DNA from: a virus
DNA: 45,822 nt
Strand: one strand, 5' to 3'
Virus record (IMG/VR): IMGVR_UViG_3300025132_000072
Location: 1 to 45,822 of that record
Every line of letters begins with the position of its first letter. Positions within the stretch are counted from its first letter, which is position 1. A model generated the notes under the pieces. It saw only the letters and a list, made by a program, of their open reading frames with translations, did no database searches and was not told where the DNA came from. Below, in pieces: positions 10,401-16,845 of this stretch. Both the position numbers and the translations under genes were made by a program.

Positions 10401-10938
10401 AAGAAAGGTACTAGAAGTCAACGACGATAGTTTGTCTACTCAAGAAGAAGTAGACAGTAGGGCGTATAATCTATTAAGACTACATTCCAGTTCTAACAAG
10501 AAGGTTTCTTTAGAACTAGGACATAGGAGTTTAGGACAAATAAGGCCCTCGGATATTATCGAACTTGAACTATTACAAGAAGGTATTACTTCCTCCAAAT
10601 ATGTCATTTTAGAAATGGAACATACTCAAATGGGTACTATTAAATTAGAACTTGGTAAATTCACTAAGGGCTTAACCGATAGATTTGCTGAAATCTTGAA
10701 AAATAATAAAAAGATAGAGGCAAATGTAAGAAGTGAGGCTTTCAACAATGTCCGTACTTCTAGAGATTACTTCGGAAAAATAGGTATCACTGAAAGAAAG
10801 TTAATCGTCAAGAAGAGGGCCAATGCAAGCGCAAACTCTTTCAATCTTGGGTTTGAGCAGACTCTAGGCTTCGCCCTACCTTTGGGCCTATCAACTGGTG
10901 GAAATACGCTTACGACTATACTGGAGGAAGAATTTTGA
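4468..10938 (+). CDS. Giant tail hub/tip protein (2156 aa)
   Basis: By far the largest gene. The long N-terminal and central region is beta-rich with many S/T/D/N residues. Around residue 570 is VERFNGEIEQIEIDKNMGMS and TISGRDNYSKL, and the last ~350 residues (GVDLFSAINYLIEKKNKQLI..., DFYNEVRVYSKDK..., RSLGQIRPSDIIELEL) look like the hub fold shared by gpD/gp27-type baseplate hubs and siphovirus Tal proteins: a repeated beta domain followed by a surface-binding module. It would close the tail tube and carry the host-contact apparatus. It overlaps the LamG gene by ATGA, and its stop overlaps the next gene's TTG start. No peptidoglycan-cleaving motif is visible, consistent with an archaeal host without murein. 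The hub assignment is inference. Confidence 0.5.
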   Translation: MTVYVMRKGTTINPTVVATLANAGNNVNFDCPTNPIIHDTATCTDTHRMFTYISTDDSNNDTFIQQLQGSDSAGTQYSNLENTEGYKIKCYDSITGEGIRLNSTASDHNYYVLINSDNGLTHHFARITQFTTDDVSGDSFEFEPRLGSSITKNTKFMVFKGDDEDESTIVAVSSGILATEITAGSTTYRMNKSLLCSKPLFYFHNSRLDKKNQLDHNKKYYVKYASSQMSSATISSFTTNTFITSQDYGFLIKDYSKFNIKTTLVDNLKTLDDPTNSSSYNSTKQTSNEGLTLANNDFTDYDESFYNARRDDDNVKSALNLVGPYRYLHYGYSPETANEAPMVLSTNLKESYGGRGGYAEAKIVDTSRIMSSKVGEFEAFRVRQQQHRGEFFEWFPLKATVKANVTGNEYTFTTEEGYDLANLLSQYDEVLVGSRVVRVSTIDSFNASAFTQDITFDGNSRLDTESAFSASSYTLSAGDRLYRRAFSSSKSNLLTTFPFVEGRESQLRIVFLDKNYAGLEATVTGSSKDQKYLTLSFSNAKVKKRTTVFTSLEYVSGQYIIEVERFNGEIEQIEIDKNMGMSTMTISGRDNYSKLISPIVNRNSNFSEDVIYSTMSPHNKLELVGVLDSGNDLNFNSKTFDLTSSITVNSLANTKLFVKYTNGVVAYIGEGASNTTTRITLKNLPLTEAYGTSTHNEVQLWKEIETNYILNKALSSNNKLTTFATSLGGNSDKGLLFSSGEKLDGTLLSGTTTSRTSGVDSNAVGFHIQHPTSIGKEEAFQAKLSDGGTNYETFETVNTLIDFTVLNTSTVDGKTTIELAPYLPVTLGRVDHNDYDTYDVTLTTIGTTTGSDSGFDIAGKKYLDLTPSNTSTIKAVADVGLPIYLSSVFVGYCTQVVCFNTVSSGADTWRVFLDRPVNNFSSGETISTLGFTTAVNNQYSGKNTHNLYLVNGEHLHGGKMVTLLNSLYGVEAGVDYSADDMQKPTYYNYIRPTTALSHELVGTYIEKYGVPLYKINHIEKGIFNRKTQAIASDYHTTDASTAEKEEVGRASDANYYDGSSSVQYYASAYKMNQGRSSTALEKIPSRFRETAHLHLPVEERGYFPASGSLFWDYIVHEASHTRDKVLTSHDPTLGGRVKSNFYIKDFLEQLDPKTARLFLFATSDLLPYSSLRDDSLFYSNRDLKNFSLYLLNKPTEDTTSDKHSKYGGAGKAKKYLDSDYDTAAILEYDVEDITKMTTFGLMRLTEVLFDSNMNQINPEHLPDKKKTMRVFNYHYYEFTDLGVTFSLDDSDNTIDASSDVSSSLSANDIICDSDGNMIGEVSSISTTQITLKNLYHGDSTRKVVRTTSSGGFATGNLFKAVKHQAAFSGHGDAQNVNKLDGSIQPLVALFHGGNYSSDAFTDEAGQAFNVGTTSAGHESHLALPMVITNLTFDSEQHNGHSSLLLKQYNDLRLHTNSPATAASFLKSGLVGMVLDRFDISGGDTLSSAGTVMPPIKNAHLREYTDSSSKNFTIINYGMATRPNRFATTKLDDNGGGDADTSSATTDAEGIYLGFKLRVKLPTKESTNPRGPSGTTHYKYILNSSTYPYLDYVKDLTGCYLASEAGTEYATGTAVAQPAIDADTQQHSMQNVSPTFLGYVVSHEIDSGNSTKRHILILDQELTAGYYRVMQPNETCTYEYTPSRIKLNTLSSEYTKMPYKDETYSATQDYHIRVESAYDRTLNGSFENVGHNEGVLSMYCVIDMDGKLASGTKEHIVSRSPLLALYQFADMTTKKAEIPSTLCVSDGNTTFKTSTEIDWLGTGDSETIGRGLTITFGEHKLTKGVVSVSDTITITTNKNLKGKPIRAVIGSGVTIGEETETLINNLFEENDIEFTTGYTDDYPLVVAPNLKGVDLFSAINYLIEKKNKQLIYDNDKFSIKDQKDSAFSPKIKITDMNNDLQIVNFSQSDVLFDFYNEVRVYSKDKIAIRKNGSSIRKRGRKVLEVNDDSLSTQEEVDSRAYNLLRLHSSSNKKVSLELGHRSLGQIRPSDIIELELLQEGITSSKYVILEMEHTQMGTIKLELGKFTKGLTDRFAEILKNNKKIEANVRSEAFNNVRTSRDYFGKIGITERKLIVKKRANASANSFNLGFEQTLGFALPLGLSTGGNTLTTILEEEF

Positions 10939-11306
10939 TAGTAGATTCCGTTAGAGAAAGCCTTGCCTTACACTTGAAAACCATATTCACAAAGGCTAGG
11001 GTGGGAGTGGGAGGCAATGCTACCGACCCCTCGGCAACTAATTTAGATGTACCCATCTACAACATATCCGCCTCTTCCTCTACTAGTGAAGGGAATGTCA
11101 TAGATTTCAAATTCACTCTTTTGGGTTCTTCTGTAGCAGGGTACACAATAAGAGAAATAGGTATTTTTAATAAAGCATATGAAAATGTACCGGAAACTGC
11201 AATAGCAGAATACACTGAAATGCTATCTAGAATTACATTCGATGGAATAGGGCCATTTACTTCCGGAGAAGAAATTGATTTTTACATTACCATAGAGGTT
11301 GAGTGA
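10935..11306 (+). CDS. Baseplate/tail-collar-like protein
   Basis: 123 residues. The pattern SSVAGYTIREIGIFNKAYEN is typical of phage tail-collar/baseplate proteins that carry a G..IRE.G.F motif, and the N-terminus (LALHLKTIFTKARVGVGGNA) and C-terminal strand (FTSGEEIDFYITIEVE) fit that small family. Such proteins attach fibres to the baseplate. The start is TTG 10935, supported by GGAGG at 10923-10927 with seven bases between, and by its TTGA overlap with the hub gene's stop. It lies directly before the fibre-like gene, as expected for an adaptor. Confidence 0.5.
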   Translation: MIVDSVRESLALHLKTIFTKARVGVGGNATDPSATNLDVPIYNISASSSTSEGNVIDFKFTLLGSSVAGYTIREIGIFNKAYENVPETAIAEYTEMLSRITFDGIGPFTSGEEIDFYITIEVE

Positions 11307-11307
11307 T

Positions 11308-13467
11308 ATGACAGACAGCAGAAATATAGGACAGTACAGTAGATTCCATTCTAATCCAGCAGGTAGCGGATTAGTTGATGGTGTAGATTTCCCCCACAGT
11401 GGGTTGTTTAAAGCACTATCAGTAGGGTTGCAGAACAGTTATGCTATCCTAAATGGAACTACAGCAGACGCAACTAAGAACTTTAGTATCGTACAAACAA
11501 ACTCCGGTGGAAATACTCAATTCGTAGTGAGGGCAGGTACAGTCATTAGAGATGGAAAACTAATGCCAGAAATTGCTACTGCTACTTTCACTCAAGGAAC
11601 TCCTTCTACCTTCGATGAACCTGCCTCCGGAAACGCATATTTCGTCTTAGTAGTGACTAGTGACTCTACAAATGTATTGGCCATTAGAGGAGATAAGGCC
11701 GATACTGATGTAGTGCCACAACTAACTGCGGGCGATATTCCTGTTGCTATAATCAAATTAGATGCGAGCGGTACGGTAGACGGTAGGGCTATTCAGTATT
11801 TGACTACGGCTAAGAGTGAAAATTCAATGAGCATCGGCTATGATGCTGGAAGTACTACCTACACAGAAACAAGTGCTATTACTGGAACTAGTGCGGGTTT
11901 ATTTATTTCCGGTATTGGTACAGCGACAGTAGCAAGCGATGATAAAGTCTTGATTCAAGATACTGGTTCTTCCGATGTAATCAAATCAGTCACAGCCGCT
12001 TCAATTGCCGCATTAGCCCCTCAAGGTGATATTACAGGAGTCGATTTAAGTGAAGGAGCCGGTATTGATATTGCTTCGGAAACCAATACTACAAGTGGAG
12101 CCTATTCTGCTACAATCAATTTAGATTTAACAGAAGTAATTGCATCGGATGGAGCCAATAGAGTTCTAACTTCGGATGGGGATGGTACATTAACTGGAGA
12201 GGCAAACATGTCTTTTGACGGAAGTACTCTAACTGTCACAGGTGATGCTAAAATTACAGGTAATACATTTCAATCGTACATAGACTTTGGAGATGATTTA
12301 TCAGTAGGATGGTACACTTTTGCCGTTATTGAGGGAAGAAGTGGAGGTTCTGCGAGCGGTACGGGAGGAACTCAACAAAGAGGTATTGGTACTTTTACAC
12401 TTAGAGAAGATGATAGTTCAAGGCACCAAACAGTTAAATTAACTGCTTCACATTTATTTGGGGGAGGGAATTCTAATGGCATATCAATTGAACACTGTTC
12501 TTATTTCTCTACTCTTGGCATTTCTCAATTTAGAATTAAAGAAAGCGGTACTTATGATGGTGCGGCTTTACAAGTCTACATTAACGACGCAACAAATGAT
12601 ATTGATTGCTTTTTACAGAACAACTTTCACGACGATGGTTGGATTTTAATTACCCCAGTTGCAGACGGAAGTGACCCTTCTACTGGAAGTCTTGGTCTTG
12701 GCTATAATAACGCTTATTCTACTTTCAGTGCTACGAGCACTGTTAATATGGATAGCAAAGGAATCGCTTCAAGAGGTTCTTCTTCGGGGGGTCCGTTTTT
12801 AGTCAACGGGCAGTCTACTTTTGAGGGACAAATACTACTGAAAGAAATTTCTGCCCCTTCAAATACTGGTAGTTATGGGCAAATATATGCTAAGTCCGAT
12901 GATGAATTACGATATTTAGATGGTTCCGGTGTTGATACTCCTATATTGAAAGGAGGGAAACATTCTATTTGGGTTCCTTCTTCTGCTATGACTCCAACAA
13001 CAACTGCTGGTTGTTCTGCATTAACTCAAGTTGAAATGACAGCAGGTAGGCCGGAATTACAAATATTAGATTTTGCCGCAGATGCAGACGACCACGCTCA
13101 ATTTACTGTTGCTTTCCCTAAATCATGGAACGAAGGAACAGTGACTTTTCAGCCCTTTTGGACTGTCACAGGAACAAATACAGGTACGGCAGTTTGGGAA
13201 TTAACTGGACTAAGTGCTAATGATAATTACGCCCTAAATACTGCTTATCCCGCAGTTGCCGCAACCGGAGCAAAAGCCCATAGTGGTACTTCTAATGACA
13301 TAAATGTGAGCGCAGAAAGTGGTGCATTAACAATAACAAATGCTTCTGCTGATAGCGTGACATATTTTAAACTCAACTTAAAAACGGCTTCTAGTTCTCA
13401 AACTGGGGTAGTTCGTCTTATTGGACTTAAATTATTCTATGATATTGATGCGGGGAATGACGAGTGA
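11308..13467 (+). CDS. Tail fibre/receptor-binding protein
   Basis: 719 residues starting MTDSRNIGQYSRFHSNPAGS. The first ~180 residues resemble the baseplate-attachment end of tail fibres. The middle is made of repetitive S/T/G-rich segments such as ...VLTSDGDGTLTGEANMSF and SAPSNTGSYGQIYAKSDDE, the phrase seen in trimeric fibre shafts. The C-terminal ~170 residues form a beta-rich tip (MTPTTTAGCSALTQVEM...). ATG 11308 is chosen over TTG 11299 because GAGG lies at 11295-11298, nine bases before the ATG and too close to the TTG. It likely determines host range. Its stop overlaps the next gene's GTG start. Confidence 0.6.
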   Translation: MTDSRNIGQYSRFHSNPAGSGLVDGVDFPHSGLFKALSVGLQNSYAILNGTTADATKNFSIVQTNSGGNTQFVVRAGTVIRDGKLMPEIATATFTQGTPSTFDEPASGNAYFVLVVTSDSTNVLAIRGDKADTDVVPQLTAGDIPVAIIKLDASGTVDGRAIQYLTTAKSENSMSIGYDAGSTTYTETSAITGTSAGLFISGIGTATVASDDKVLIQDTGSSDVIKSVTAASIAALAPQGDITGVDLSEGAGIDIASETNTTSGAYSATINLDLTEVIASDGANRVLTSDGDGTLTGEANMSFDGSTLTVTGDAKITGNTFQSYIDFGDDLSVGWYTFAVIEGRSGGSASGTGGTQQRGIGTFTLREDDSSRHQTVKLTASHLFGGGNSNGISIEHCSYFSTLGISQFRIKESGTYDGAALQVYINDATNDIDCFLQNNFHDDGWILITPVADGSDPSTGSLGLGYNNAYSTFSATSTVNMDSKGIASRGSSSGGPFLVNGQSTFEGQILLKEISAPSNTGSYGQIYAKSDDELRYLDGSGVDTPILKGGKHSIWVPSSAMTPTTTAGCSALTQVEMTAGRPELQILDFAADADDHAQFTVAFPKSWNEGTVTFQPFWTVTGTNTGTAVWELTGLSANDNYALNTAYPAVAATGAKAHSGTSNDINVSAESGALTITNASADSVTYFKLNLKTASSSQTGVVRLIGLKLFYDIDAGNDE

Positions 13468-13928
13468 GTTTTGGCTATGTTGTTCTTGGTTTCAATTCTT
13501 ATCCTAAGAGGGGAGAAGCCGCACCTTCTTCTCTTTTAATACAAGATGCCGCAGGTAATGATAATAGATTTACAACTACTATTGGCGGCACTGCTACAAA
13601 TGATAAAGATTTTCAAGCACCCTTAGATATTCAAGCAGGGCAAGCAATTACCTTTGGATTCTATTCCCAAGTAGTTGGTAATGTTAATTCTTGGCAGTGG
13701 TCTATTGTTAGTTTAAATGACCCCGAAGGAATAGTAGCATCTTGGAGTTCAAGCCCAAGCAGTGGTACTATTACTGGCCCTACAACTGTCAACTGGAATA
13801 ACCTAGTTGCGACGATTGCTGGCTCATTAAATCCGGGCGCTCAAGCAGACATGACTGTGAGAGTAGCCGCCACTAACAACGGCGGTACGACTACTACTAA
13901 TTACACTCTAACCCTTATGTCTCCATGA
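13464..13928 (+). CDS. Ig-like/beta-sandwich tail-associated protein
   Basis: 154 residues starting at GTG 13464, within a GTGA overlap with the fibre gene. It is entirely strand-like with a PASSL..., QAGQAITFGFYSQVVGNVNS pattern and a closing ADMTVRVAATNNGGTTTTNY strand, typical of an immunoglobulin-like or PKD-type beta sandwich. Such small domains are often displayed on tails and bind host surface sugars. Coupling to the fibre gene suggests a fibre tip or fibre chaperone. No specific family is recognised. Confidence 0.45.
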   Translation: MSFGYVVLGFNSYPKRGEAAPSSLLIQDAAGNDNRFTTTIGGTATNDKDFQAPLDIQAGQAITFGFYSQVVGNVNSWQWSIVSLNDPEGIVASWSSSPSSGTITGPTTVNWNNLVATIAGSLNPGAQADMTVRVAATNNGGTTTTNYTLTLMSP

Positions 13929-14035
13929 AATTAAAACGGGAAAAAATAGAAATGGTATTGGTTTTAATACTGACATTATCTTATTTATTTTTTCTTTGGA
14001 TGGGGCCTACTCTATTTGGCAATCGCTATTCTTAA
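13925..14035 (+). CDS. 36-aa single-pass membrane peptide at end of tail operon
   Basis: ATG 13925 overlaps the preceding stop as ATGA and the frame runs to TAA 14033-14035. The product is a charged N-terminus MKLKREKIE, one ~20-residue hydrophobic helix (VLVLILTLSYLFFLW) and a short polar tail. It is the last gene before the terminator. End-of-late-operon membrane peptides are often holins or release factors, so a role in lysis or membrane disruption is possible but unproven; it might instead be a minor virion protein. Perfect coupling to the upstream gene argues that it is translated. Confidence 0.5.
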   Translation: MKLKREKIEMVLVLILTLSYLFFLWMGPTLFGNRYS

Positions 14036-14043
14036 AAAAATAG

Positions 14044-14132
14044 TATTTTTTCAAATCACTTTTGGACACCAGAAAAAAATCCATAAAAAAATGGCCACTC
14101 GATTCGCCCAAAATAGAGCGAGCCGAGTGACC
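14044..14132. terminator. Two-way terminator between convergent operons
   Basis: For + transcripts a T-rich tract (ATTTTTT, 14044-14051) follows the last tail gene. For - transcripts a hairpin is formed by 14093-14101 (GGCCACTCG) and 14124-14132 (CGAGTGACC), 8 of 9 pairs, extended by TCGC/GCGA at 14104-14107/14118-14121. On the - strand it is followed directly by ATTTTTTTATGG and a second T7 run. The zinc-ribbon gene on the - strand stops at 14136, four bases before the hairpin. Confidence 0.6.
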
Positions 14133-14135
14133 AAA

Positions 14136-14267
14136 TTATTTCCAAATGTAGCCGCATGAACGACATTCCCACAACTTTACTTTCTTATCCGAACCTAGAT
14201 AGAAACCCTGTAGCCTAAGTGCAATAGTGGATTCACCACATTTAGAACACTTCTGCTTTAGCGTCAT
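14136..14267 (-). CDS. 43-aa zinc ribbon protein
   Basis: Short protein MTLKQKCSKCGEST... ending ...KLWECRSCGYIWK. CSKC at residues 7-10 and CRSC near residue 36 form a classic four-cysteine zinc ribbon spaced by ~25 residues, and the end GYIW is typical of rubredoxin-like knuckles. It is the last gene of the - strand operon, coupled by ATGA to the upstream membrane protein gene. Many archaeal viruses carry such mini zinc proteins; it may bind nucleic acid or a protein partner. Function unknown. Confidence 0.6.
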   Translation of the reverse strand: MTLKQKCSKCGESTIALRLQGFYLGSDKKVKLWECRSCGYIWK

Positions 14268-14416
14268 TTCTTATCTTCGGCACTATCTTTCATCAGCCGT
14301 TGCATGTATTCCTCAACGCTTTGTTCTGTTAGGTTCGAGCCACCAAAAGCGGCAAAGAACAACAGAATTACAACGATAAGGAAGGCAAACAAACCAATCC
14401 ATTCCCATGTATCCAT
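14264..14416 (-). CDS. 50-aa membrane protein
   Basis: MDTWEWIGLFAFLIVVILLF then FAAFGGSNLTEQS and a charged tail ending EDKK. One N-terminal transmembrane helix (residues ~6-25) and a ~25-residue helical cytoplasmic or external tail. Start ATG 14416 overlaps the exonuclease stop (TAATG), and its own stop overlaps the next start (ATGA). It is unusual for a replication operon to end with a membrane peptide; it might anchor a complex to the membrane. No family recognised. Confidence 0.5.
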   Translation of the reverse strand: MDTWEWIGLFAFLIVVILLFFAAFGGSNLTEQSVEEYMQRLMKDSAEDKK

Positions 14417-15027
14417 TACCAATCAACCTCCAAATCTAAAAATTCTTCCTTCTCTATCGAGAATGCCTTGACTAAACCATTCTCTTGACCATGCTTCCAA
14501 AGGTCATATACAATTTGAGTATCCTTCATGCAATACTCTACAACCTCTTCATATCTACCCATCTTCCAAAGTTTAGGTGCTTCTGCGCTTTCCATCAACT
14601 TATCTTGTTTCAAGGTGTTTTCTGCTAAGTTCTGCAACTTGAATCGCTCTCCAAAATTACTAGTTAAGTAGCGGCTGGTGTCAATGTACTGTTTATCATC
14701 CAAATACTTTCTAACACAATATATGTCTAAGGAGTTCTTTAGGATAGGTAAGTCAAACGCACCTATGTTGTGGCCCAATAGTAGGCCTCCTTCTTCTTGG
14801 TGCTTTTCCAAATCGTACTTCAACTCCGACATATCTTTCACACTAAATCCGGACTTGGTTAGAGTATCTACGCTCTCTCCTACTTCTTCCTTGGAGAGAT
14901 AAACTGTACCGTTTGACCCATCCCAAGTTGCTACAGTAGATACTTGGAACATGTGAGTATTACCAAACCCACCTATCTCATGGGACATATTCTTAGTTTC
15001 TATGTCCAACGCTAGTACACTAGACAT
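14416..15027 (-). CDS. DEDDy 3'-5' exonuclease (DnaQ-like)
   Basis: About 203 residues with all proofreading-type motifs: ExoI LALDIET (D8, E10), ExoII LLGHNIGAFDLPIL (N87, D92), ExoIII EYCMKDTQIVYDLW (Y165, D169). These bind two metal ions and remove nucleotides from 3' ends. It is separate from the exonuclease domain inside the polymerase, so it may act in repair, primer trimming or degradation of host DNA. The start is uncertain: ATG 15027 lies four bases after the upstream stop, ATG 15045 is an alternative with a 14-base overlap, and the frame is open to 15108. The short start places ExoI at residue 8, as usual for the family. Confidence 0.8.
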   Translation of the reverse strand: MSSVLALDIETKNMSHEIGGFGNTHMFQVSTVATWDGSNGTVYLSKEEVGESVDTLTKSGFSVKDMSELKYDLEKHQEEGGLLLGHNIGAFDLPILKNSLDIYCVRKYLDDKQYIDTSRYLTSNFGERFKLQNLAENTLKQDKLMESAEAPKLWKMGRYEEVVEYCMKDTQIVYDLWKHGQENGLVKAFSIEKEEFLDLEVDW

Positions 15028-15031
15028 GGAA

Positions 15032-15265
15032 TCACTTACCGCCATCGGTAGCCCAAAGTTTGTTGATTTTTTCCGTAGTAGGGTCGGCCTTGGTTTCTTC
15101 TTCGCCAAGGCTTCTCTTTAGGAAAGCAACAATGTTCATGTTTCCTACCGTAATCATGGTAGAACATTCCCACCCTTCTTCGCCGTATGTATTCAACGCT
15201 TCAATGATAACTTTTGGTCCTTTTGTCACATCGAAAACGATGAATGTATTTTCGTATTTTTTCAT
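15032..15265 (-). CDS. DUF4177-like small protein
   Basis: 77 residues: MKKYENTFIVFDVTKGPK, IIEALNTYGEEGWECSTMIT, VAFLKR, then an acidic tail. The pattern of an initial strand, a helix, L.....GEEGWE and a final strand ending FLKR matches the small bacterial/phage DUF4177 family, whose function is unknown. Start ATG 15265 has GGTGAAAGAAA in front and overlaps the upstream ATPase stop as ATGA. The ~25-residue tail is extra compared with the family. Confidence 0.5.
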   Translation of the reverse strand: MKKYENTFIVFDVTKGPKVIIEALNTYGEEGWECSTMITVGNMNIVAFLKRSLGEEETKADPTTEKINKLWATDGGK

Positions 15266-16845
15266 TTTCTTTCACCTTCTTTTTTTAGTCTAACGAATAC
15301 TGCTCGGTTGTCTTTTGTTTCCTCAAAATATCCTTCGACTTTATCCCAATGATTGTACCCTGTTGCTGGACTTACATTTTTTGTAGTTCGGTAGTTCTCC
15401 ATCATAGATTTCTTTGGAACCCAACCGTCTACATCATTGATTCTACGAACTTGAGTTTTCTTCAAATTTTCATAGACTTCCAAATATCCCGCTCCAATCG
15501 TTTTTGCCATACCGGACTTAGTGACCCGTAGGCTTTGAGCAAACCACGAAATCAATGATTTATAGCAGTTGCGGATAATAAAAGCAGATTGATTGACATT
15601 TCTAGCAGTGACTACAAACTGTTTCTTAGGGTCTTTTATGTCCTTGGCTTCGACTACAGAACACAGGTAGGCAATCCTACCCATCATTATGTTCATCCTT
15701 GTTAGGAAGGTTCTAGCGGCCTCTCTAGTTATGCCTTCCTCTGCCTTTACCATTTTTCTCAAGTCGTGCATTCGTAGGCGCATAGCATCTCTAAAGTCCG
15801 GTCCTCTTCGGACCACTTTGGTAGCATTGGGTCCTTCTATCTCATTCCCTTGTTCGTCGTACTTAGCAGTTGAGAGATAGCGGGCCTGTGTTAATTTGTA
15901 AATCTCGAATAGTTCTTCTGTGTATTTCTCAATAGGCAGATTAACATCTTCAAATGTTCCGAAGTTATCAACAATCATTTCATCAATTTCATCCTTAATA
16001 TATTCGGGTACTTTCCAAATATATACGGTCGCTCTTTGGAATAATCCTGTTTCTGTAATTGCCTTATCTAGTTCATCCGGAGGAAAGGTAGTTGCCATAA
16101 TAGAACGCTCGGAATGGCATTCTACTACTGGACCTTCCTTCAATTTCTTAGTAATTACTTGAGAGGAACCGCCAAGAGAATTCATTAGAGTATTCAAATA
16201 AGTGACAATTGAATTCTTGTGTTGTGTCTTACTGAAAACTCCGGAGTTAGTGAACTCATCCCATCGGGCTAAACCATGTCCATCTAAGGAACCTTTGACA
16301 GGCTCCCATACTTCATCTCCAACTTCAACATCTACATTTTCTTCTGCAAAGGTTTCATTAGCAATTACTATTTTTTGGTATCCAATCAAAGCCGCATCCG
16401 TGTACTCAACAACCTCAAAGTTGTCGAACTGTTGTAGTTTTTCGTGTGGTCCTATGTACTTGTGTTCCCTGTAATTGTGATGTGCGTTAATCTTATCCCA
16501 TAGTCCCTTTGAAACAGGAATTACAAAATTCATCAGTTCGCTCTTTCCAGTACCGGAAGTTTGAATCCAAATGAAATGTACTCTAGAATCTATGATAGAG
16601 GATTTAATTGGTATCCTAACAAAACCTTTGCACATTTGCCCGACTAGTACTAAGGCAGTCATGGCCGCAGGTATTTCATTGTAGTGGGAAACATTGGTTG
16701 CTTCCTTTACCCATCCTTCTAAGAATTTAGGCAGTTTAGTATCTCCTATAATTCTATCCGGCTGTTCTCTCGCTTCTTCCGTAGGAAGGGCATGTAATTC
16801 TTCGTCTTCATATTCGGGGGTTATCACCCAATCTTCGTCATTCAT
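15262..16845 (-). CDS. P-loop ATPase, likely replicative helicase-like protein
   Basis: 527 residues. Walker A is QTSGTGKSE (K101) after FIWI. A Walker B-like ARWDEF and a sensor-like SIMATTFPPDELDKAI follow. The layout (N-terminal ~85-residue domain, ATPase core, long helical C-terminal half, final winged-helix-like segment with GWVPKKSMMENY) recalls DUF3987/primase-associated helicase proteins of phages. It lies in the same coupled run as primase, XPF-type nuclease and exonuclease, so a role in unwinding at the fork is plausible. No MCM gene is visible in this window, which strengthens that idea. Start ATG 16845 has GGTGACAAT before it and overlaps the upstream stop by ATGA. The exact helicase superfamily is not certain. 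Confidence 0.55.
   Translation of the reverse strand: MNDEDWVITPEYEDEELHALPTEEAREQPDRIIGDTKLPKFLEGWVKEATNVSHYNEIPAAMTALVLVGQMCKGFVRIPIKSSIIDSRVHFIWIQTSGTGKSELMNFVIPVSKGLWDKINAHHNYREHKYIGPHEKLQQFDNFEVVEYTDAALIGYQKIVIANETFAEENVDVEVGDEVWEPVKGSLDGHGLARWDEFTNSGVFSKTQHKNSIVTYLNTLMNSLGGSSQVITKKLKEGPVVECHSERSIMATTFPPDELDKAITETGLFQRATVYIWKVPEYIKDEIDEMIVDNFGTFEDVNLPIEKYTEELFEIYKLTQARYLSTAKYDEQGNEIEGPNATKVVRRGPDFRDAMRLRMHDLRKMVKAEEGITREAARTFLTRMNIMMGRIAYLCSVVEAKDIKDPKKQFVVTARNVNQSAFIIRNCYKSLISWFAQSLRVTKSGMAKTIGAGYLEVYENLKKTQVRRINDVDGWVPKKSMMENYRTTKNVSPATGYNHWDKVEGYFEETKDNRAVFVRLKKEGERK

Noticed and set aside
14036-14135. Origin of replication in the convergent intergenic region
   Set aside because: Only terminator-type hairpin and T runs are seen; no iterated repeats or origin-like motifs.
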